Below, one piece after another: positions 1 through 6,628 of a stretch of DNA of 43,199 nt (positions are counted from its first letter, which is position 1; every line of letters begins with the position of its first letter). This DNA is from JBQCHF01 sp051953655 (GTDB lineage: Bacteria > Actinomycetota > Actinomycetes > Motilibacterales > Motilibacteraceae): contig JBQCIO010000024.1 of assembly GCA_051953655.1 (NCBI GenBank), forward strand, positions 1-43,199, written 5' to 3'. Below the pieces are notes generated by a model. It was not told the origin of the DNA. It saw nothing but the letters and a program-made list of their open reading frames with translations, and searched no databases. The position numbers and the translations under genes were made by a program.

Positions 1-36
1 ATGACCACCGCAACCCGGGGGCCGCGCGCGCCGTGA
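1..36 (+). CDS. possible 3' end of an upstream gene (partial)
   Basis: An open frame runs from the first base to a TGA at 34-36 and reads MTTATRGPRAP. The window begins here, so it may be the tail of a longer plus-strand gene or chance. A GC-rich hairpin follows directly, which fits a gene end. No function can be assigned. Confidence 0.2.
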   Translation: MTTATRGPRAP

Positions 37-48
37 GAACCCACGTGC

Positions 49-78
49 GGGGCCGGCCGCCGGCCGGGGCCCGGCCCC
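49..78. terminator. GC-rich hairpin between convergent gene ends
   Basis: The stretch GGGGCCGG…CCGGCCGGGGCC…GGCCCC can fold into nested hairpins (GGCCGG-CCG-CCGGCC, or GGGGCC with GGCCCC). It lies between the stop at 34-36 and the minus-strand stop at 98-100, so it could end transcription from both sides. There is no T-run, as is usual in high-GC actinobacteria. Confidence 0.4.
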
Positions 79-97
79 TCAGTTACGCGACAGCAGA

Positions 98-724
98 CTA
101 CGCCGTCGTGGTCGGAGCGGTGCAGGTCATGTCCGCGCTAACGCCGGGCTTGACGAAGGTCGCGCTCGACACCGGCAGGCTCGCCGGGTACTGCCATCCC
201 GAGGAAGGAAGCAGAGCGTCCCCGTAGGCGTAGTTGTGTGACAAGGTCCCCGAGCCATGCACGACGCCGTCGTGGATGACGTAGGTGACGATGGTGCAGC
301 CGATGCCGTTGACCTGGATGACGAGGTCACCGTTGGCGTTACCGGTCGCCGTCACCAGATCGGTGGCCGGCTTCGCCTGCTGCAGCATCCCCGTGATGTC
401 GCCGTCGCTCGACTGCTTCAGAGCGTTCGCGAGAGCCACGTCGGAGCCGTCACCCTGAGTCTTCTTGATCCACTCGGGGTCGTAGACGTTGTCCTTCGAC
501 ATCTTGTACGCGTAGTACTTGCCGTCGCACTTGACCACGACGATGACGTAAGAGATGTCTGCGCAGACCTCGCCGCCACCTCCCGCCGGTGTACCGGTGG
601 CCGCCAGCGCTGTTCCCCCGAGGGACTGCACGACGGGGGTGCTCCAGACGAGCGCACCACCCAGCAGAGCACCGCGGCGCAGGACCGTCCGCCGGTCCAT
701 CCCCGTGGTCTTCTCTTCCGACAT
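98..724 (-). CDS. Tat-exported small cysteine-containing protein (paralogue A)
   Basis: A 208-residue protein of unknown function. The start at 724 is preceded by a GGAGG ribosome site. Residues 9-18 read MDRRTVLRRG, a twin-arginine motif, then a hydrophobic stretch GALLGGALVW and an Ala-rich cleavage site near residue 40, so it should be exported folded through the Tat pathway. The mature part starts with GTPAG and has four cysteines, several beta-like valine/isoleucine runs and a Thr-rich end. The signal region and GTPAG motif nearly match the 118-residue protein at 2124-2480, while the mature parts are unalike. It is the last gene after the HprK-like and PqqD-like genes (stop at 783), 58 bases downstream of them, so probably in the same operon. 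It may be their substrate; that is inference. Confidence 0.85.
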   Translation of the reverse strand: MSEEKTTGMDRRTVLRRGALLGGALVWSTPVVQSLGGTALAATGTPAGGGGEVCADISYVIVVVKCDGKYYAYKMSKDNVYDPEWIKKTQGDGSDVALANALKQSSDGDITGMLQQAKPATDLVTATGNANGDLVIQVNGIGCTIVTYVIHDGVVHGSGTLSHNYAYGDALLPSSGWQYPASLPVSSATFVKPGVSADMTCTAPTTTA

Positions 725-782
725 GTCCCCTCCAGTTACCTCATCGGTACGGCAGAGACTAACGGAGCGTGAGTAACCGCGC

Positions 783-1127
783 CTACGCATCCTGCGGTGG
801 CTGCAGTACGTCACCCTCAGTGACACCTGCAACAGTCCCGGCGGGCGAAACCGGACGGACCAGTCCGAGCCCGACGAGGTGTCTCGCGAGACCGAGCACG
901 TCGCTGCGCACCTGTGCGGGGTCCGCCTCCAGCGCCGCGGCGATCACCTCGGCGGTTCGCTCCAGCGGCTCGCTCCCGTCCAGCAGCTCGAAGGTCAGTG
1001 CCGCGGGACCGTCTAGGCGGTGCAGCTGGCCCGCTGCCGGCTCCCACACGACGAGCTCGCCGCCGAGGACCTCCACCACGAGGCCGGGTGCGTGCTGCAG
1101 CACTGAGGCCGGCTCGACGGGGGTCAC
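783..1127 (-). CDS. PqqD-like small protein
   Basis: A 114-residue protein with the PqqD/RRE-type layout: a beta-rich first half (VVEVLGGELVVWEPAAGQLH), then a helical part with LDGPAALTFELLDG (39-51), and a closing winged-helix-like segment ending GLGLVRP near 92. PqqD-family proteins bind peptide or protein substrates and present them to modifying enzymes. GTG at 1127 overlaps the stop of the HprK-like gene (GTGA, 1127-1124), so the two are translationally coupled. A Tat-exported protein follows. Which peptide it binds is not known; proximity makes the Tat protein a candidate. The family call rests on the pattern alone, since PqqD domains are short and divergent. Confidence 0.75.
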   Translation of the reverse strand: MTPVEPASVLQHAPGLVVEVLGGELVVWEPAAGQLHRLDGPAALTFELLDGSEPLERTAEVIAAALEADPAQVRSDVLGLARHLVGLGLVRPVSPAGTVAGVTEGDVLQPPQDA

Positions 1128-1966
1128 ACGCCCACCAGGGACGGGAGCTGGTTCACGAGTGCCACCGCTTCGTCGAGGGCACCGATGACGAGGCGGTAGC
1201 AGGGAGCGGTGCGCGCGAGCTCCGCCAGGACCGCGAGGTTCCGCTCCGGCTGCTCCACGAAGAAGAAGGTGCACTGGGCGAGCTCCATCACCGCCTGCGC
1301 CGGGGTCAGCGGCTGGAGCTCTGTGCGGGCACTCTCGCGGTAGGCAGGTAGCAGGAGCACGCCGACCGGCACGTCCGTGGTGACGCACCCGGCCCGGATG
1401 CTCTGCGGAGGAACATGCCACTTCTGTCCTGCCGACGACGAGGGCAGCTCCGGGTGCAGCTCGGGGAAGAGGAACTGGCTGCCCGGATCGATGGTGAGCG
1501 CCTTGGGAAAAGCGCGCACGCGCAACGTGCCCGGCTCCACGGCGACGGCCTCGTCGGTGAGATAGGACCAGCCGTCCCGCACCAGCCCCGTGCACGTGGT
1601 GGTCTTCCCCGATTCCATCGGGGCGGCGAGCACGACGGCTACCTCGTCGCGGGCGACCCCCGCGGCGTGCATGAGAAGGTTCTGCTGGCGTCCGCTCTCG
1701 ATAGCGCCCTGGTTGACGGCCCAGGTCAGCCAGTCGAGCACCAGGCTGCCCTCCATCGCAGGCATCACCGGTTCCCCGTTGCGCCGCAGCTCGTACCAGT
1801 CCGGCAGCTGGCCCTCCACCCGGCTGACCGAGTACTCCAGGGCTGGCGGGGAGGTCGAGCTCAGGGCGTCGAGGGTCCGAGCGATGCATCCCCCGAGACG
1901 GTCGTCCGGCGCGGTCACCGTGAAGGTGTGACCGAGGGCGTCGTAGGGACCGAGCGTCATGGTCAC
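1124..1966 (-). CDS. HPr kinase-like P-loop protein
   Basis: A 280-residue protein resembling the C-terminal kinase domain of HprK without the N-terminal domain of true HPr kinase. Visible are the pre-loop MHAAGVA (99-105), a Walker A APMESGKT (115-122, Lys121), LTDEAVAV (136-143) with an acidic residue where HprK has its catalytic Asp, and FPKALTI (153-159). Homologues of this short type occur with PqqD proteins, and one kind phosphorylates a lasso peptide, so a kinase acting on a small protein is plausible here; the substrate is unknown. The GTG at 1966 is favoured over ATG at 1960 because TAGCCT ends exactly six bases before it, a leaderless-mRNA pattern. First gene of a three-gene minus operon (HprK-like, PqqD, Tat protein). 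Confidence 0.75.
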   Translation of the reverse strand: MTMTLGPYDALGHTFTVTAPDDRLGGCIARTLDALSSTSPPALEYSVSRVEGQLPDWYELRRNGEPVMPAMEGSLVLDWLTWAVNQGAIESGRQQNLLMHAAGVARDEVAVVLAAPMESGKTTTCTGLVRDGWSYLTDEAVAVEPGTLRVRAFPKALTIDPGSQFLFPELHPELPSSSAGQKWHVPPQSIRAGCVTTDVPVGVLLLPAYRESARTELQPLTPAQAVMELAQCTFFFVEQPERNLAVLAELARTAPCYRLVIGALDEAVALVNQLPSLVGV

Positions 1967-2001
1967 GAGGCGAGGCTAGCCGAGGCCACGGTCACGAGGC
2001 G
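1961..2001. repeat. 12-base direct repeat around the HprK-like start
   Basis: GGTCACGAGGCG occurs at 1961-1972 and again at 1990-2001, 29 bases apart, in the divergent control region. One copy covers the GTG start of the minus gene. It could be a local duplication or paired operator half-sites. Confidence 0.4.
1973..1978 (-). promoter_or_regulatory. -10 box of a leaderless promoter for the HprK-like gene
   Basis: On the minus strand TAGCCT is followed by six bases (CGCCTC) and the GTG start. This TANNNT-N6-start spacing places the transcription start at or next to the start codon. No convincing -35 element is seen. Confidence 0.45.
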
Positions 2002-2072
2002 TGGTTGTCCGGGAACGCATGACGTACGTCCGAATCCCCCTCGATGCGTAGAGACACCGCTAGGAGCGCTCC

Positions 2073-2100
2073 GTAACGTTCGGCACGACAACCTTATGGT
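2073..2100 (+). promoter_or_regulatory. candidate promoter of the second Tat-protein gene
   Basis: GTAACG (2073-2078), 16 bases, then TATGGT (2095-2100), 23 bases before the GTG start at 2124. The longer string GTAACGTTCGG is almost repeated ahead of the LuxR genes (GTAACGATCGG, minus strand 5440-5430). A perfect palindrome GGAGCGCTCC lies just upstream at 2063-2072 and could be an operator. Confidence 0.35.
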
Positions 2101-2123
2101 CAACGACATGAAGGGGGGATCGC

Positions 2124-2480
2124 GTGACGACGGAACAGCGTGAGCCCGAGGGCCTCGATCGCCGGTCGCTGCTCAAGCGCGGTGCTCTGCTCGGTGGCGC
2201 GCTCGTCTGGACCGCGCCCGTGGTCCAGTCCATCGCCTCGCCGGCGCTCGCGACGACGGCCCAGGGCACGCCCGCGGGGGACACCTGCTCGGTCTTCCTC
2301 TCGGCCGGTGTGGTGGGCGAGAGCTCGGGCTGCGTGAAGGTCATCGGCACGACGCGGGAGTGCTGCGACGCCATCAACGCGGCTGTCGTCATCAAGGACC
2401 CGATCGAGCGGCTGAGCGCCATCCTGGACGCTCTCAAGGGTCCTTGCTTCGGCCAGTACTCCTACGCGACCGACTGCTGA
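2124..2480 (+). CDS. Tat-exported small cysteine-rich protein (paralogue B)
   Basis: A 118-residue protein; GTG start with AAGGGGGG six bases upstream. Twin arginines at 13-14 (LDRRSLLKRG) and a hydrophobic core GALLGGALVWTAPVVQS form a Tat signal nearly identical to that of the 98-724 protein; cleavage is likely near LA-TT. The mature part of about 75 residues starts with GTPAG and has six cysteines (including a CC pair and a terminal Cys), enough for three disulfides. No enzymatic motif is seen. It faces the HprK-like operon across a shared control region and is followed 13 bases later by a 42-residue gene. It may be a structural, adhesive or toxin-like secreted peptide; function is unknown. 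Confidence 0.85.
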   Translation: MTTEQREPEGLDRRSLLKRGALLGGALVWTAPVVQSIASPALATTAQGTPAGDTCSVFLSAGVVGESSGCVKVIGTTRECCDAINAAVVIKDPIERLSAILDALKGPCFGQYSYATDC

Positions 2481-2493
2481 GAAGGGACGACGC

Positions 2494-2622
2494 ATGAGCC
2501 AGCTGACCGCGCCGGCCGAGGTGCTCAACAAGATCCTCGGTCCGCTGCAGCAGTCCGTGTCGGCGGGGGACACCGTTCGGGTCACCATCGACGGACACGA
2601 CATCGACGTCCTCGCGGAGTAG
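2494..2622 (+). CDS. small protein, 42 residues
   Basis: ATG at 2494 has GAAGGG eight bases upstream and sits 13 bases after the Tat-protein stop, so the two are very likely co-transcribed. The product begins MSQLTAPAEVLNKI and ends with DTVRVTIDGHDIDVLAE: an amphipathic helix followed by two beta-like strands. It has no cysteine, signal peptide or membrane segment, so it should stay in the cytoplasm. A strong hairpin follows 16 bases after its stop. It could be a partner, antitoxin-like or chaperone peptide for its exported neighbour, or the substrate of the island's modification enzymes; I recognise no family. Confidence 0.7.
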   Translation: MSQLTAPAEVLNKILGPLQQSVSAGDTVRVTIDGHDIDVLAE

Positions 2623-2638
2623 ACGCGGGACGAACGTC

Positions 2639-2675
2639 ACGAAGGGGCGCAGCCGACGAGGCTGCGCCCCTTCGT
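2639..2675. terminator. strong bidirectional terminator hairpin
   Basis: ACGAAGGGGCGCAGCC pairs perfectly with GGCTGCGCCCCTTCGT around the five-base loop GACGA: a 16-base-pair stem. It separates the plus-strand small-protein genes from the convergent minus operon ending at 2718. Confidence 0.85.
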
Positions 2676-2717
2676 CGTCGTGGCCGGGGACCAGTTCCGT
2701 GTCTACGTCTGCGCTGT

Positions 2718-3875
2718 CTACGCCTGCGCTGCGGCCGTGACCAGGGCGTGGTGGTCCAGCACCGTGCTACGGACGAGCGGCTGGTCGACCCGCCGCACCA
2801 GGTCCGAGAGGACCTCGAGGTCGCCCGCGCCACGCAGGGACGCTGCTGCCGCCGCGAGCGTCGCCAGCGCGGCGGCCTCGTCCGAGAGGGCGATGGGGCG
2901 CCCGGGTTGCAGGTCGTGCCAGCGGATCTCCCGCACCCGCCAGGGCCCCCGCCCGTCGAGCAGGTCGTCCAGCTCGTTCCTCCGGCGCAACCCCGGAAGC
3001 TCGACCGGGTCCACGCAGACGTAGCCGCCCGGTAGGACGCGGACGTGTCGTGGCAGCAGCTCGACACCCAGCCGGTCCAGCTCGCTGCGCCGGTTCGCCA
3101 CCCAGTGCCGGCCGGTCGCGGGTCCCAGCACCACGGCGCCGCCGGGTCCGAGCAGCGCGGTGCTCTCGAGCACGACGCCCTCTGCGTTGCTCCCATGGAC
3201 CCCTTCGGCGAGGTCGTGCAGCCCTCGGAGCACAGCAGCGGCCGCCTCCATGGGGCTCGTGCTCCGTACCAGGACGCTGCAGAGGACGTAGCCCACCGCG
3301 AGGTCGCGGACCTTGGTGTCCGGAGCGGATGGCGACCAGCGCAACGAGACATTCGCCGGCGTATCGGTGGGGTCGACCACCGGGGCGCCTGGCAGCAGGG
3401 ACCGGGTGAGCTCGAGCGCCTCCGGGCTCGAGGTGCGCAGGCCCGCCGTCCTTCCCGACCCCAGGTCCACGACCAGACTCGCGTGCCATCCGGCGGAGTC
3501 GAGACTGCGGGTGCAGTCGGTCTCGTGCACGGGCACGGGGCCGCTGGTCGGGCTCTGCGGCGCAGGCTCGGCGGGCTCGGCGTCGGAACGGACGAGGCCG
3601 TCGCGCCGCCAGGCGGCAAGGACCGGCTCGACGTCGGCCAGGATGGCTCCGGGGGGAGCGCCGGTGAGCTCGGACAGTTCGGCGGCGAGCTCCGGGGGGG
3701 TCGTGCCGTCCAGCAGGTCCCAGATCAGGCCGGCCGTCGTATTGAGCTCGTGCGCGGCACCGGCTCGCCGGTCGACGAGGACTCGGGTTCCCCCGAGGTC
3801 CGCGCACAGAACGTGCGCGGCCACGCGGAGCCGCGTCTCGACCAGCGGTGTCTCCGGCCAGACCTCGTGACTCAT
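2718..3875 (-). CDS. PqqD domain fused to a degenerate HprK-like domain
   Basis: 385 residues. Residues about 20-96 are PqqD-like (RVLVDRRAGAAHELN, then TTAGLIWDLLDG, ending RRDGLV). After a Pro-rich linker (97-118) comes an HprK-like domain: residues around 223-243 match the pre-loop region, but the P-loop position reads LGPATGRHWV (250-259), where the GKS/T of Walker A is replaced by GRH. The acidic catalytic segment is also not evident. It is therefore probably not an active kinase, but may bind substrate or partner proteins. ATG overlaps the stop of the 97-residue PqqD gene (ATGA). Last gene of a four-gene operon with two LuxR regulators. The fusion directly links the two domains that occur as separate neighbours at 783-1966. 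Confidence 0.7.
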   Translation of the reverse strand: MSHEVWPETPLVETRLRVAAHVLCADLGGTRVLVDRRAGAAHELNTTAGLIWDLLDGTTPPELAAELSELTGAPPGAILADVEPVLAAWRRDGLVRSDAEPAEPAPQSPTSGPVPVHETDCTRSLDSAGWHASLVVDLGSGRTAGLRTSSPEALELTRSLLPGAPVVDPTDTPANVSLRWSPSAPDTKVRDLAVGYVLCSVLVRSTSPMEAAAAVLRGLHDLAEGVHGSNAEGVVLESTALLGPGGAVVLGPATGRHWVANRRSELDRLGVELLPRHVRVLPGGYVCVDPVELPGLRRRNELDDLLDGRGPWRVREIRWHDLQPGRPIALSDEAAALATLAAAAASLRGAGDLEVLSDLVRRVDQPLVRSTVLDHHALVTAAAQA

Positions 3876-4165
3876 GCCGGCTGCTCCTGGGGCTGGCTGA
3901 CGAGGCCGTGCCGGCTGAGCTCACCCAAGGCTGCACTCACGTCCTGGCGGATGGTTGCCTCCGGCGCGTCGAAGAGTGTGAGCAGCGCGCGCACCATCTC
4001 GGGCACCGTCGTGCTGCCGTCGCAGAGCTCCCACACGGCCTGAGCGGTGGTGTTGAGCACGACCACGCTCCCGTCGGGGTCGCGCACCGATTCCCCGTCG
4101 TCGGACAGAGCCCCTCGGCGCACAGGGAGCCAGGTGCTGCCGGTTCCGTCCGCTCCACCGCTCAT
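3872..4165 (-). CDS. PqqD-like small protein
   Basis: 97 residues with the PqqD pattern: SVVVLNTTAQAVWELCDGST (33-52) followed by helices and a final GELSRHGLV (81-89). The same LN-T-A-x-x-W-x-L-x-DG signature occurs in the three other PqqD domains of this window. ATG at 4165 overlaps the upstream LuxR stop, and its own stop overlaps the start of the PqqD–HprK fusion, both as ATGA, so it is coupled on both sides. Role inferred: peptide or protein recognition for the neighbouring HprK-like proteins. Confidence 0.75.
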   Translation of the reverse strand: MSGGADGTGSTWLPVRRGALSDDGESVRDPDGSVVVLNTTAQAVWELCDGSTTVPEMVRALLTLFDAPEATIRQDVSAALGELSRHGLVSQPQEQPA

Positions 4166-4806
4166 GCCACGTCTCCCTGACGCGAGATCCCGTACTCGGC
4201 GGCCAGGTTGGCCGCCTCCAGCCGGTTGCGGACGGCCAGCTTCTTGAGCAGCCGTTGGATGTGGGTCCTCGCGGTCTCCGGGCTGATGAACAGCCTCTGG
4301 GCGATCTGCTTGTGATCCAGGCCGTCTCCGAGCAGACCGAGCACCTCGCGCTCGCGGGCGCTCAGCGTCTCCAGCCGCTGCTCCACGACGTCGAGCTCGC
4401 GCCGCCGCTGGACCAGCCCGCGCAGCAGACCGCCGAGCAGGCGACGGGGGACGCACGCCTCGCCGCGCAGAGCCGCGTTCACCGTCTGCTCCAACTCCCG
4501 CAGCCCACCGCTGCTGGCCGCGAAGCCGACGGCACCGGCCTCCACCGCTGCCAGCAGCTCCTCGTCGTCGGGGGAGTCCACCAGGAAGAGGACCCGCAGA
4601 CCGGCGTCGGCGAGCGCCTTGCCGTGGGCCAGGCTGTCGGGCACCTGAAGGTCGAGGACGACGAGGTCGACGGCCGAGGTCCCGACGGCCCCGAGCATCG
4701 TCGGCGGTGTCGAGACGACGTCGACACCGCCGCGCGCCTGCAGCGTCGCGGCCAGGGCCGCACCGACGATCTGGTCGGGCGTCACCAGCGTCACCCGGGC
4801 CGGCAT
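4162..4806 (-). CDS. LuxR/NarL-type regulator with atypical receiver
   Basis: 214 residues. The first 115 look like a response-regulator receiver: VVLDLQVP (49-56) keeps the phospho-acceptor-like Asp52, but the N-terminal acidic pair is reduced to TPDQ and the usual Lys near residue 97 is replaced (GFAASSG). Residues 147-210 form a LuxR helix-turn-helix (LSAREREVLGLL … ISPETARTHIQRLLKKL). It may thus work without ordinary phosphorylation. ATG at 4806 has GGGAG upstream and lies one base after the stop of the preceding LuxR gene. A regulator of this island or of the exopolysaccharide locus is likely; no sensor kinase is encoded in the window. Confidence 0.85.
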   Translation of the reverse strand: MPARVTLVTPDQIVGAALAATLQARGGVDVVSTPPTMLGAVGTSAVDLVVLDLQVPDSLAHGKALADAGLRVLFLVDSPDDEELLAAVEAGAVGFAASSGGLRELEQTVNAALRGEACVPRRLLGGLLRGLVQRRRELDVVEQRLETLSAREREVLGLLGDGLDHKQIAQRLFISPETARTHIQRLLKKLAVRNRLEAANLAAEYGISRQGDVA

Positions 4807-4807
4807 G

Positions 4808-5392
4808 TCAGCGGCTCCCGGCCGGCTCGAGCATGCCCGTGCTGCGGGCCGTCGCCACGGCCGCGAAGCGGTTGGAGACACCGAGCTTGCCGAGGATGTT
4901 CTGGGTGTGGGTCCGGACGGTGTGCGCCGAGATGGACAGCTCGTCGGCGATCTCGGTGTTGCCGGCGCCGCGCGCGATCAGGCGGAGGACGTCGAGTTCG
5001 CGTGAGGTCAGCTGTGCCGTGGACGTGCCGGGCAAGGACCTGGTCGGCGCCAGTGCGGGACGCGCCCGCTGCAGCAGGCCGATGAGCTCGTCGAGACTCG
5101 ACGGCGTGGCCTGGCGCAGGCCGTGCAGGGCGCCGCGGGTGGCGAGCTGCCGCGGTTCCCCCAGGATCACGTGTGGTCTCCCGGTCAGCCAGCCCCGCAG
5201 CACCTCGGCCTGCTCGAGGGTGAGCTCGTGGGCGAGCACCAGCACCGGTACCGTCTTCTCGACATCGGATTCAGCCGCGTTCTGCCACCCCGCGATCGGT
5301 AGATCGCGCGCGCGGAGGCCCCGGTGGCACAACTGCTCGACCATCGCTTCGCGATGGAGCAGGTTGGCTCCGGTGACGAGCGCCGAGATCAC
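4808..5392 (-). CDS. LuxR-type regulator with degenerate N-terminal domain
   Basis: 194 residues. The C-terminal 65 residues are a clear LuxR DNA-binding domain (LTSRELDVLRLIARG … ISAHTVRTHTQNILGKL). The first 115 have the size of a receiver but lack the phospho-acceptor: the central strand reads VLVLAHELT. It is thus a pseudo-receiver regulator. GTG at 5392 is chosen over GTG at 5407 because GGGGGGA stands six bases before it. First gene of the operon LuxR–LuxR–PqqD–PqqD/HprK. The two regulators are only loosely alike and could act as a heterodimer; that is speculation. Confidence 0.8.
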   Translation of the reverse strand: MISALVTGANLLHREAMVEQLCHRGLRARDLPIAGWQNAAESDVEKTVPVLVLAHELTLEQAEVLRGWLTGRPHVILGEPRQLATRGALHGLRQATPSSLDELIGLLQRARPALAPTRSLPGTSTAQLTSRELDVLRLIARGAGNTEIADELSISAHTVRTHTQNILGKLGVSNRFAAVATARSTGMLEPAGSR

Positions 5393-5411
5393 TGTTGGTC
5401 CCCCCACTGCC

Positions 5412-5440
5412 GCCCTACCGACTCCTGGTCCGATCGTTAC
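5412..5440 (-). promoter_or_regulatory. candidate promoter of the LuxR–PqqD operon
   Basis: On the minus strand GTAACG (5440-5435) is followed after 17 bases by TAGGGC (5417-5412), 19 bases before the GTG at 5392. GTAACGATCGG matches GTAACGTTCGG at 2073-2083 in 10 of 11 bases, hinting at a shared sigma factor or regulator site. Confidence 0.35.
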
Positions 5441-6628
5441 TCAGCCCTGATTGCGCATCGCGAGCTGCTCCGACACCGCGTCGGCCTGCTCGTGCGCACG
5501 CACCAGCAGCTGCCCCAGGTCGCGCGCCACCGAGTCGGCGACGAACGAGGGGAGCGCGGGGGTCAGCACCGTCGAGGCCAGCGCCTCGGTGCGGGGGAGC
5601 GCCCGCGTCTGGTGCTGGCTGTAGGCCTTCTGCTCGTGGATGGCCGGCCAGAAGTACCGGCGCGAGTCCGCGCCCTCGGCGGCGAGGACCCGCTGCAGGG
5701 CCGGCGCGTCCAGGCCGTAGAGCGCGGGGTCCAGCTGCAGCACGAGGTCCTTCCAGGTCGAGGTGTCGCCCTCGGCCGGGCGGACCACCCGCACGCCAGG
5801 CAGCCCGGCGATCTGCGCCTCGACGAGGTCGACCAGCGCGGCCCGGCGCGCGGCCCGCGCGTCCAGACCGGCCAGCGAGGCCATGGCCACGACGGCGTGC
5901 AGCTCGGACATGCGGGCGTTCAGGCCGGGGAAGCGGGTGTCGTAGTCCCCGGGGTTGCCGTAGTTGCGGCCGACGCGGACGGCATCGGCGAGCTCGGGGT
6001 CGCGGGTGGCGACGATGCCGCCCTCACCGGCCACCGCCACCTTGGTCGGGGACATGCTGAACACCTCGGCGCTGCCGAACCCGCCGACCGGGCGCCCGGC
6101 GTGCGTGCTGCCCAGCCCGTGCGCCGCGTCGTAGACCAGCGGGATGCCCTGGCTGTCGGCCAGCGCCTGCAGCTCGTCGACCTTCGCCGGGTGGCCGTAG
6201 GTGTGGGTGGCGCTGAGCGCGGCCGCTCCGTCCAGCTGGGTGGCCGCGTCGGCCGGGTCCAGGGTGAGCCGGCTCTCCTCGACCTCGGCGAAGACCGGCG
6301 TGCCGCCGGCCCAGACCACCGCGGCCGCGCTGGCGCTGAAGGTGGCCGACGGCATGACGACGCGGCCGCGCACCCCGAGCGCCTGGTAGACGAGCATCAG
6401 GCCGGCGGTGCAGGAACCGACGGCCACGACGTGCGGCACCTGCAGCCGCTCGGCCAGGTGCTCCTCGAGCTCGCGGACGCGGCGACCGTTGGTCAGCTGG
6501 CCGCTCTCGAGCACCTCGGCCAGCTTGGCGGTGGTCCCGGGGACGTCGTCGATGACCGGGCGGACCAGGGGCAGCCCGTCGGGGAAGGCCGGCTGGCCGC
6601 CGAGGAGGGCGAGGGTTGAGGCGCTCAT
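5441..6628 (-). CDS. DegT/DnrJ/EryC1 family PLP-dependent aminotransferase
   Basis: 395 residues, the normal length of sugar aminotransferases of the DegT family, which add an amino group to keto-sugar nucleotides. Visible are the PLP-phosphate region VGSCTAGLML (70-79), the Asp of VYDAAHGLG (Asp167) that contacts the PLP nitrogen, the Schiff-base lysine in SMSPTK (Lys196) and GEGGIVATR. ATG at 6628 overlaps the stop of the upstream membrane protein (ATGA). Last gene of the eight-gene operon. With the CapD-type dehydratase at its head, it could make an amino-deoxy sugar for the polysaccharide, and the GNAT or NeuD-like acyltransferase could then acylate it; the exact sugar cannot be told. Confidence 0.9.
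   Translation of the reverse strand: MSASTLALLGGQPAFPDGLPLVRPVIDDVPGTTAKLAEVLESGQLTNGRRVRELEEHLAERLQVPHVVAVGSCTAGLMLVYQALGVRGRVVMPSATFSASAAAVVWAGGTPVFAEVEESRLTLDPADAATQLDGAAALSATHTYGHPAKVDELQALADSQGIPLVYDAAHGLGSTHAGRPVGGFGSAEVFSMSPTKVAVAGEGGIVATRDPELADAVRVGRNYGNPGDYDTRFPGLNARMSELHAVVAMASLAGLDARAARRAALVDLVEAQIAGLPGVRVVRPAEGDTSTWKDLVLQLDPALYGLDAPALQRVLAAEGADSRRYFWPAIHEQKAYSQHQTRALPRTEALASTVLTPALPSFVADSVARDLGQLLVRAHEQADAVSEQLAMRNQG

Noticed and set aside
1963..1995. Ten-codon GTG frame ending on the HprK-like start
   Set aside because: Produced by the 12-base direct repeat; it has no ribosome site and the promoter pattern points to a leaderless start downstream.
98..5392. Lasso-peptide or PEP-CTERM/exosortase cluster
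   Set aside because: HprK-like, PqqD and nucleotidyltransferase genes fit such loci, but no B2-type protease, asparagine-synthetase-like cyclase or exosortase is present in the window.
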